DNA of 36,428 bases from Saprospiraceae bacterium. Lineage in GTDB: Bacteria > Bacteroidota > Bacteroidia > Chitinophagales > Saprospiraceae. Both the position numbers and the translations under genes were made by a program. Below are positions 28,942 through 36,428 of this stretch, one piece after another (the stretch's first letter is position 1; every line of letters starts with the position of its first letter). The stretch covers positions 1 through 36,428 of the forward strand of contig JAAUTG010000009.1 of assembly GCA_012031785.1 (NCBI GenBank), written 5' to 3'. Under the pieces are notes generated by a model. It was not told where the DNA came from. It ran no database searches and saw only the letters and a list, made by a program, of their open reading frames with translations.

Positions 28942-28960
28942 CATCAGAAAAAGTGTTAAT

Positions 28961-30640
28961 ATGAAGCGTTTGTTATTTATATTGCTTTGTTGTTTTCCAA
29001 TCGCGTTGGTAGCGCAAAACAGTGTTACTGATTTAGAAAAATTACTCGCAGAGACTACTGATGCTAGGGAAAAGCTCAATATTTGCTATCAATTAGCAGA
29101 AGAATACCTTAGTAGGGGCGATGAAGAAAAGTCTATTCAATATTCCGAAGAAGGTATCAATATTGCTAGAAGTCTTAACGATTCAAAAATATTGGCGAGC
29201 CTCTACCTACTCAATGCTGATGCCTATTACAGAGACAGAGTTTACAAAAAGGCTTATGAAAAATACAAAAATAGCTCGGATTATTCCAAATCCGTCAAAG
29301 AAATAGAACTAGTGCTGGAATCCTACGAAGGGATGATTCAGTCCTTAAAAAAGATGAATCAAGATGACCGAGCTGCAAGGGCAGCGGAGGATGCTATTAC
29401 TTACTTGAAGGAAAACAACAACTACCAAAAACTAAGAGGTCGAGAAATCAGTTTTCGCAACGACATCGAAAAACTAGAAAAAGAACGTCAATCCTTAGTG
29501 CAAGAAAAACAAAAGCTTCAGTCAGAAATGGAAGGTTTGCGCGTTAAAGAAGAAAAGCTGAGCCAAGACAATTCTGTTTTAGCACAAACCAACACGCAAC
29601 TGGCAGAGCGGCAAGTTTCACTCGCCAAAGAAAAAGCAGTAGTCGAAGAGCGGGTCACTTTACAAGAAAGTGAAATTTCAAAAATGTCAGAAGCTGCTGC
29701 GAAGTTTGAGTTGGCACAAGCTAAACGAAAAGAGCTTATAGATTCTTTGAACAACCGACGTTTACTAGATTCCATTTCATTGATTAGTTCAAACATGGAA
29801 TTACAAAACGCACAACTCAAAATCAATCGCAACCAATACATTGTTGCTATTATTCTTTCTCTTTTGCTTTTGTTGGGTGCCTTATCTTTGCTCTTCTTTG
29901 TTCGATACCGAGCTAAAAAAAGATCAAATCAACTCTTGGAAGAAAAAAATAAAGCGATTGCGGAGGCTAGAGAACGTTCCGATGAGCTACTCCTAAACAT
30001 CCTCCCTGAATCTATTGCCGAAGAACTCAAATCTACTGGAAAAGCCAAAGCCAGGCAGTTTCAAGAAGTGACTGTAATGTTTGCAGATTTTAAAAACTTT
30101 ACCAAAATGGCAGAAGTGCTCACTCCAGAAGCCCTCGTACAGGAAATTGATAACTGTTTTCGCGCTTTCGATACTATTATTTCACAATATCACGACATTG
30201 AGAAAATTAAAACCATTGGCGATGCCTACATGTGTGCTAGTGGATTCACGGAACGAAAAACACTACCTTCTAATATCGTTAAAGCAGCACTTGAATTTCA
30301 GGATTATTTGACGCTCGTAAAAAAAGAAAGACAAGCACTTGGACTTCCTTTTTTTGAAGCCAGAATCGGACTACATACTGGCTCAGTAGTAGCAGGAGTA
30401 GTGGGTAGCAAAAAGTTTGCTTACGACATTTGGGGCGACTCTGTTAATACAGCTGCTCGTATGGAACAAAACTGCGAAGTAGGCAAAGTCAACATTTCTC
30501 AAACCACATACAATTTGGTGCGATATAAATTCGACTGCGTCTATCGAGGCCACGTAGAAGCTAAGAACAAAGGGCTAGTTGAAATGTACTATGTCTTGCA
30601 ACCTGTTGACCATGAAGCGGATAGTTTAGTGGTTGCGTAA
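28961..30640 (+). CDS. Membrane-bound class III adenylate cyclase with periplasmic TPR/coiled-coil sensor
   Basis: 559 residues, intact. Order: signal peptide (1-19), TPR-like helical repeats (about 25-150), long coiled coil (about 160-290), one membrane helix (about 293-314), a short linker (LLLNILPESIAEELKSTGKA, as in related cyclases), then a class III catalytic domain (about 365-545). Catalytic residues are all present: metal Asp376 (VMFADFKNFT) and Asp421 (KTIGDAYM), substrate-choosing Lys417 and Asp489 (AYDIWGDSVN), and Asn496 and Arg500 (NTAARM). The Lys/Asp pair favours ATP over GTP, so the product is cAMP. The TPR and coiled coil lie in the periplasm, so it probably senses an envelope signal or partner; the signal is unknown. 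No receiver or kinase is adjacent. Confidence 0.9.
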   Translation: MKRLLFILLCCFPIALVAQNSVTDLEKLLAETTDAREKLNICYQLAEEYLSRGDEEKSIQYSEEGINIARSLNDSKILASLYLLNADAYYRDRVYKKAYEKYKNSSDYSKSVKEIELVLESYEGMIQSLKKMNQDDRAARAAEDAITYLKENNNYQKLRGREISFRNDIEKLEKERQSLVQEKQKLQSEMEGLRVKEEKLSQDNSVLAQTNTQLAERQVSLAKEKAVVEERVTLQESEISKMSEAAAKFELAQAKRKELIDSLNNRRLLDSISLISSNMELQNAQLKINRNQYIVAIILSLLLLLGALSLLFFVRYRAKKRSNQLLEEKNKAIAEARERSDELLLNILPESIAEELKSTGKAKARQFQEVTVMFADFKNFTKMAEVLTPEALVQEIDNCFRAFDTIISQYHDIEKIKTIGDAYMCASGFTERKTLPSNIVKAALEFQDYLTLVKKERQALGLPFFEARIGLHTGSVVAGVVGSKKFAYDIWGDSVNTAARMEQNCEVGKVNISQTTYNLVRYKFDCVYRGHVEAKNKGLVEMYYVLQPVDHEADSLVVA

Positions 30641-30776
30641 TGGGGAATTTTACCAAACGGCTGAAAGTAGAACACAATTGAAAAGTTCATCAATTAATAC
30701 GCCCGAGTGTGGGTATTGAACCTCAACGCGAAATATCTCGTTAAACAGACAAGAACCAAGATAATTAGGATAGCGA

Positions 30777-31639
30777 ATGCGATATTTTTTGTGGCGATTT
30801 CTGTTTTTCATCCTTATAGTTGTACTTGGGCTAAGCGTAATTTTTTGTTACAACAGCTATCAAATAGCACACAAAAAACCGCAAATTAGACCAAGACACT
30901 TGGCTGGTTGGCGACTCTCAAGTGATGGTCGGGCTTAATCCACAACAGACTTCTCAACGCAGTCAATATCGCGCAGCAAGCCGAACCGTTTTTTATTACC
31001 TTCCATAAACTCGAAGCACTTTTGGCATATCAACAACCCAAGCGTATTATATTGGGTTTTTCCCCACACCACTTTTCCGATTTCAATGATGTAAAATTCA
31101 AACAACCTAAATTGGCAAAGGCGTTATTTCAAAGGGTTTATCCAATTATGTCAATTCAAGACTTTCAGCCTTTTGAGACCAACCAACAAGAACTTTGGTG
31201 GACTTATTTTCAACGTTGGTGCGTTATTCCCAAAGCACGACACTACGATTACATCGGTCATTACGAGGCACGTCCAAAACAACTTAATTTGAGCAACCCT
31301 AAAATTGCTGTGGAACGTCACTTTTACAGGGGAACTGAACCCGCAGGAGTTTCACTGCAAATGATACACTACTTAGAAAAAATAGTGCAACTCACAGCCA
31401 CCAAACGGATAGAATTAATCTTGGTCAGTTTGCCAGTGCATGAAGCATATCGCAAAGCAATTCCACCACACTTTAATGCCATTTTTGAGGAAAAAAAACA
31501 AGAATTGAAACAAAGAAAAATAATGGTGCTGGATTTTAGTGATTATCTCTTGAAGGATGATTACTTTAGCGACCACGACCACTTAAACCAAGAAGGAGCT
31601 TCTTTTTTCACTACACTTTTAAGTCAAAACCTTCATTGA
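30777..31639 (+). CDS. SGNH-like single-pass membrane protein, first gene of the gldH operon
   Basis: 286 residues after repair of two breaks (A6 run 30873-30878 and near 30953-30956, one base too many at each). The start ATG 30777 has AGGA six bases upstream. An N-terminal membrane helix (MRYFLWRFLFFILIVVLGLS) is followed by WLVGDSQVMVGLNP, a GDS-type nucleophile motif. Then comes NIAQQAEPFFITFHKLEALL and RIILGFSPHHFSDF. The C-terminal YFSDHDHLNQEGA supplies the Asp-x-x-His of SGNH hydrolases. This pattern is known from periplasm-facing SGNH/DltD-like proteins, often linked to acyl or acetyl group transfer on envelope polymers. Activity and substrate are inference. The gldH start codon is seven bases after its stop, so the two are co-transcribed. 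Confidence 0.68.
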
Positions 31640-31646
31640 TAACAGC

Positions 31647-32106
31647 ATGAATATCAAATATTTATTAGTAATATTTTCTCTATTATTTGCCGTGTTGGCT
31701 TGCCAAAATGATACGCTTTTCAAACAAGAACAAAAATTATCCCAACCTTATTGGACTTACAAGGATTCGCTTCGTTTTGAATTTCCGATTCAAGATACGA
31801 ATTTGTTGTATGATCTTTTTTAAATATTGAACATACGCCAAATTATTCGTATCAAAATTTATATACTTACATCACTACGCTGTATCCGTCAGGCAAAGTG
31901 CTGCAACAACAACTAAATATTGATTTGGCAGACAAGGCAGGTAATGGTACGCCAAATGCAATACTGAAAATTGTCGCTTACAAGTAATACTTCAACAAAA
32001 TGCTTATTTCAATGAAATTGGACAACACACCATTTCATTAGCTCAACATACAAGACAGGACTCCTTGCTTGGTTTAACTGAAATAGGGTTCGAACTAAAA
32101 AAGTAG
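31647..32106 (+). CDS. gldH: Gliding motility lipoprotein GldH
   Basis: The gene is hidden by two frame breaks: the T6 run 31816-31821 and AA at 31943-31944, each needing one added base. Repaired, it has 153 residues, the normal GldH size. Lipobox AVLAC (Cys19) marks a lipoprotein. The family pattern is clear: an early aromatic YWTYKDSLRFEFPIQDTN, then LYDLFLNIEHTPNYSYQNLY, TLYPSGKVLQQQLNIDLADK, then GKWY, and a late GQHTISLAQHTRQDSLLGL. In Flavobacterium johnsoniae GldH is needed for gliding and belongs to the gld set tied to T9SS. Here it is the middle gene of an operon between an SGNH-like protein and a PerM-type permease, not the neighbours I would expect from Flavobacterium. Confidence 0.8.
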
Positions 32107-32125
32107 GCAATAAAACCACTGTAAA

Positions 32126-33261
32126 ATGAAAAAAATCAGCGATATTTACTCATCATACTCGGCGTAATACTCACGGGATTTTTGCTCTATTACTTCAGAA
32201 GCATTGTCGGTTATATACTTATTGCTTGGGTGGTTTCTTTGGCTGGTTCTCCATTAATGTGGTTATTTGAACATAAAATTCACATCAAAGGCTGGCGCAT
32301 GAAGGCTTCCACCTCGGCAGCTGTGACGTTGCTCCTGTTTTTGGTATTAGCCCTGCTTACCATAGGTCTTTTCGTACCTATGATTGTAGGACAGGTCAAT
32401 AACCTAGCCACTATGGATTACCAAGCCGTAGTAAAGTCTCTAGATCAGCCCATTGAGGATATTAACGATGAATTGAATAAATTAGGTGCTGAACCTATTT
32501 CGCGCCTAGAATTAGAAGCTCAATTGCGCGTTGCTTTTAACGATTGGTTTGGATTAAATTCGATTAGCACCGTGCTTTCCAATTTTATTTCTGCTATTGG
32601 TAATGTGTTTGTTACCATTTTCTCTGTCGTCTTTATTGCCTTTTTTCTCCTTAAAGAACGCGAATTATTCACACAGGCGATGGCAGCAATTGCTCCACAA
32701 CCTTTTGAGAAGCGCGTTAAAAATATGATTGATAACATTTCTCAATTACTGATTCGCTACTTTGCTGGTATTGTTTTGCAAGTCACTATCATCACGCTTT
32801 TTGTGAGTATTTCGCTTTGGCTACTTGGCGTAAAATATGCACTCTTGATTGGTTTTTTCGCCGCATTAGTGAATGTGATTCCTTACGTCGGACCGATTAT
32901 CGGCGGCGCGTTCGGTGTATTTATCACCATTTCCTCCCATCTGGAAGTCAATTTTTACACGGAATTATTGCCACTCTTGGGCAAAGTGGTCGTAGTGTTT
33001 GCGTTAGTGCAAATGTTAGATAATTTTGTACTCCAACCTTATATTTTTTCTAATAGTGTACTGGCGCATCCACTTGAGATTTTTATTGTCGTGCTGATGG
33101 GCGCACAGGTTGGTGGTGTTGGTGGTATGGTGCTTGCCATTCCTACTTATACCATTTTGCGCGTCTTTGCGCGTGCTTTTTTAAGTGAGTTTAAAATCGT
33201 CAAACAACTCACCGAGAGCATCGCTTCGCTAGATGAAGTAGAAAAAAACTTTAAAGGCTAG
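32126..33261 (+). CDS. AI-2E/PerM-family permease
   Basis: A multi-spanning inner-membrane protein of the AI-2 exporter-like family, 378 residues after repair. The start is ATG 32126, 19 bases after the gldH stop. One A missing from the A7 run 32129-32135 breaks the frame after MKK; with it the text reads MKKNQRYLLIILGVILTGFL. Hydrophobic segments lie near residues 8-40, 60-85, 145-180 and 205-340. Family motifs include a long amphipathic loop (about 85-135), the INVIPYVGPIIGG-type block (here VNVIPYVGPIIGGAFGV) and ALVQMLDNFVLQPYIFSNSV. Substrates of this family are disputed (autoinducer-2, Na+/H+ exchange or others), so no substrate is claimed. Being in an operon with gldH may be incidental. 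Confidence 0.85.
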
Positions 33262-33420
33262 TTCCGTCGCTGTAATAGCGATGATTTCATTTCAAAAGGG
33301 TGTTTTTTATGTCCATTAGAAAATAACTTGGTTCATCCGACTTTATGGCGCATATCTTATGTTGGAAATGGCAGCATAATAAAACACACCTTACAACGCA
33401 TCTGTTACCAACTAATTAAC

Positions 33421-36400
33421 CTACTGATTATCAATTGGATTTTTTACTTCTAAAATTACTAAAGGTGCGTTATTCCTAGCCACTAGCAGTAGGTTTTTTC
33501 CACCTTTTATTGAAAGATAGGCAAAATCTCGTACATCGCCGCGCAATTGTAAGCCTGCCACTCGATTCAGGTGATGTGTAAAATTTCCTTTGCTATCACC
33601 CAATAGCAGTACGCCTTTGCTGGCATCCGCTCTGCCAAATTGTACGCGATTCTCTGCGAAATTACCCCCTAACAAAATATCCAAATGCTTATCTTGATTA
33701 AAATCAACAAGTGTGACTGCATGAACAGGAGCAACCTGCGCCATTGTAGGGAGGGCGTGGGCTTCAAATTGAAAATTACCTTTATTTTCAAAATAAGTGC
33801 TGGCTAAATTATTGACTATTAGTTGTTGTGCATCTTTCCAAGTATCGCCGAAAAGGTCTTGAAATTTAGCCGTGGCGTAGGCTTCATATTGAAGAAAGGT
33901 TTTTTTCAGGCTTGGGATTTGTTGCGTCAGATCATCTTTATAAAGCAAGGGTAAAAAATCACTTTTATTATTAACGGCTAAAATAGGGTCAATTGTACCG
34001 TTGCCATCAAAATCCTTGGTGAGCAGTGCGATAGATTGATTAGCGTTCGCTTTTAGTTGACTATTCCAGCCCCAATTACCTACCACCAAGTCTGAATCGC
34101 CGTCTTTATCCATATCCGCCACAGCAAGGGCATTCCACCAACCTCGTGTGTTGGCAATTTCATGGACAGCAGCGATTGGGAAAGTAGCTTGTTGATTTTC
34201 AAGCACCATGACGGACATCCAATCACCTGCCAGCACCAAATCTGGAAGCCCATCTTGATTCATATCCTGCCATTGCGCCGCCGTTACCATACCAACTCGT
34301 GTCAAAGAAGGAGCAAGTGATGAAGTAACATCCGTAAAATTGCCTTTACCGTCGTTTTGCAGCAAGTAACTGTTTGGCGTGGCGGGGTATTTACCCACCT
34401 GCAATCGTCCACCCACAAATAAGTCCAAATCACCATCACGGTCAAAATCGGCAGCACTCACAACAGAGGTGCTAGTAAGCATAGAAGGTAAGTGGCGATT
34501 AGTTTTTTCAAAATTACCTTTCCCGTCATTAAGATAGAGCCGATCCTGTAAAGCTGGGTCGTTCGTTTCAAATTCACTACCTCCTGAACACACGTACAAG
34601 TCCAAATCCTGATCGCCATCCACATCAAATAGTAGCGACCCCATATCTTCTGCGGCTTGGTCGGCTGCCAACAAATTAGGTAACTTGGCTTGAAAAGTAC
34701 CATTTGAAAGTTGCAAAAACAATTGCCCTGACTGCCCTTTTGCGCCACCGACAAAAAAGTCCACCAATCCATCGCCATTTACATCGCCTTGACTTATTTT
34801 CGGACCTTGCGTGGAAAGCATCTTAGGTAGTAATGGCTGCCTATCAAACTCGTTATACTCGTTTTCAAGGTGTGTAAAAGTAGCTACATCTTCGACTTGC
34901 TTAAAGATAGGTGTTTTTGGGACAACAGCAATTTCATTCATATTGGGTTGATAATCAATTTTTAAGAATTGATTCACGCCAATATTTTGCAGCGTTTGTA
35001 TCTTCCCATTTGACCACTGGACTTGTATTTTTTCTATTTGATTGGCTTCGCCTATCCCGAAAGTCAATATTGGTTCTACCGATGATTGATAGCCGCGACT
35101 AGGTATTAAAGTTTGAGTAAATTGTTGTTTATCAACGAATAATGTCACCTTTGTTCCAACTGCAAAAGGATTCTTCTCCGTACCCTGAAGTTTGATTTTT
35201 AAATAATTATTGGTGGTGAATTGCTCAGCATTGTTGCGATAAACACTGGCATAGTCATTTACATTGTTAATCACCAAATCCAAGTCGCCGTCATTGTCTA
35301 AATCAGCATAGGTAGCTCCATTCGATAATGAAGGTTTACCTAAGCCCCACTCTTGCGCTTTATTTTCAAAGTGAAGATTGGCTTGCTGCTGAAAAAGATA
35401 ATTAGGCTGTATAATAGCAGGCATCTTAGCAATTAAGTCTTGAATAATATCGTTGTTACTCATGTTGTTTTGTTGGCTTTTAATCTGTAAATCAGCCGCA
35501 TACGCCATGAAATCCATATTAGTATAGTCGCGTTTATACCCGTTACTCACAAACAAATCTTTATTGCCATCCAAATCGAAATCTGCGAGTAGCGCTGCCC
35601 AGCTCCAATCAGTAGCATAAATATCTGCTAATTGTCCAATTTCACTAAATGTACCGTCTCCGTTGTTCAAATGGAGCATATTGCGCATATATTGATAGTA
35701 AAATCCTTGCTCAATCAGCGATTGATGCTTTTTGAAGTTATCTGCTCCAGTCGTCTTTTTTTGTCGCTCGTAGCCTTCTGGTAGCATGTCGAGGCTGATT
35801 ATTTCAGGATAACCGTCGTTGTTTAGGTCGCCTGCCTCCGAACCCATCGAAAATAAACTCGTGTGGTCTAGGTACGCTGCCAATGCTTCTCGGAAAGTAC
35901 CATTTTGTTGGTTGATGTAGAGATAATCCTGTTCATTGTAATCATTAGAAACATAAATATCTAGCCAACCATCAGCGTTAAAGTCCTCTAAAGCAATACC
36001 TAAGCCAAAACCCAGCACATTGCTCAAAATACCAGCTTGTTCTGATACGTCTGTAAATCGCTGCCCATCGTTGCGATATAAGCGGTCGCCATAGGTTGGA
36101 TTAGTTTGTCCTTTGAAACTAGCTAGTTGTTTCCAAAACCTGCAAAATCTTGTACAGAATGGTTGAGTACATACAAATCTAAATCCCCGTCGCGGTCATA
36201 ATCGAAAAAAGAAGCATGAGTCGTGTAGCCTGAATCGTCAATGCCATACTGCATGGCACTTTCCGTAAAAGTTAAGTCTTTATTGTTGATAAACAATAAG
36301 TTGCGCCTAGCGTCTGTCGCCTTAGCTGCGGAACGACAAACATAAATGTCTAGCCAACCATCGCCATTCACATCCGCCATGGTCACGCCCCGTATTCCAA

Positions 36401-36428
36401 AGTCCTTGCGGCTCTACACCAGCTTCCT
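33421..36428 (-). CDS. FG-GAP/VCBS and ASPIC-UnbV surface protein, 5' end outside the window
   Basis: A large extracellular protein of at least 1000 residues built of FG-GAP/VCBS calcium-binding beta-propeller repeats (DxNxDGxxDxxV/Y): [60 protein letters not shown] and others. A central ASPIC/UnbV domain (about [18 protein letters not shown] to [16 protein letters not shown]) is recognisable. Such proteins are common outer-surface proteins of Bacteroidota polysaccharide and adhesion loci. Two breaks: TT at 36127-36128 (one base missing) and C4 at 36388-36391 (one base too many). Repaired, the joints read [19 protein letters not shown] and [16 protein letters not shown]. The 5' start lies beyond 36428. 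There is no T9SS domain at the C-terminus (ends [12 protein letters not shown]), so its export route is open. Confidence 0.85.

Overview
The window looks like a chromosomal segment of a gliding, AT-rich member of the Bacteroidota. The evidence is two large TonB-dependent outer-membrane receptors, a protein with a type IX secretion (T9SS) type-A-like C-terminus beside a PorV/PorQ-like barrel, a GldH-like gliding lipoprotein, an ASPIC/UnbV-FG-GAP surface protein, and a promoter of the phylum's TTG / TAnnTTTG form in front of an initiator tRNA. The FG-GAP, GldH and long T9SS protein style resembles Saprospiria-like or Cytophagia-like marine lineages, but placement below phylum is inference.

Layout. 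1-1620: ftsK (minus strand, 3' part outside the window). 2080-3356: a YkoF-like thiamine-binding protein and suhB. 3591-3750: promoter, initiator tRNA-Met and a strong terminator. 3770-7560 (minus): S1/P1-type nuclease and a TonB receptor. 8120-9193: class II fructose-bisphosphate aldolase. 9325-12648 (minus): a type-B carboxylesterase and an M20/AbgB-like amidohydrolase. 12883-21910 (plus): a TonB receptor, a 1342-residue T9SS-type secreted protein and a PorV-like barrel, the most system-like locus here. 22503-24649: greA and a diheme cytochrome c lipoprotein. 24875-26650 (minus): uppS and a viroplasmin-domain RNase H. 27352-30640: an exported two-domain lipocalin-like protein, a small conserved-looking protein (minus) and a sensor-type class III adenylate cyclase. 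30777-33261: an operon of an SGNH-like membrane protein, gldH and an AI-2E/PerM-family permease. 33421-36428 (minus): an FG-GAP/ASPIC-UnbV protein cut by the window edge.

Reading caution. Thirteen of the 22 protein genes contain single-base reading-frame breaks, about 22 in all, nearly all at short homopolymers. Each repairs to a family-like full-length protein (GreA 157, UppS 257, AbgB-like 482, GldH 153 residues). I read these as indel errors in the sequence, not as decay or programmed frameshifting. Such genes are annotated below as one CDS spanning the break, with the break position given.

Between genes there is a degenerate palindromic repeat family of roughly 100-140 bp, with six long copies and two short derivatives. 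There is also a second weaker repeat, a 14-nt tandem repeat, and several hairpins acting as probable terminators. The TonB receptor, T9SS protein and PorV-like set probably forms one surface apparatus. GldH, elsewhere in the window, fits a cell that glides and uses T9SS.
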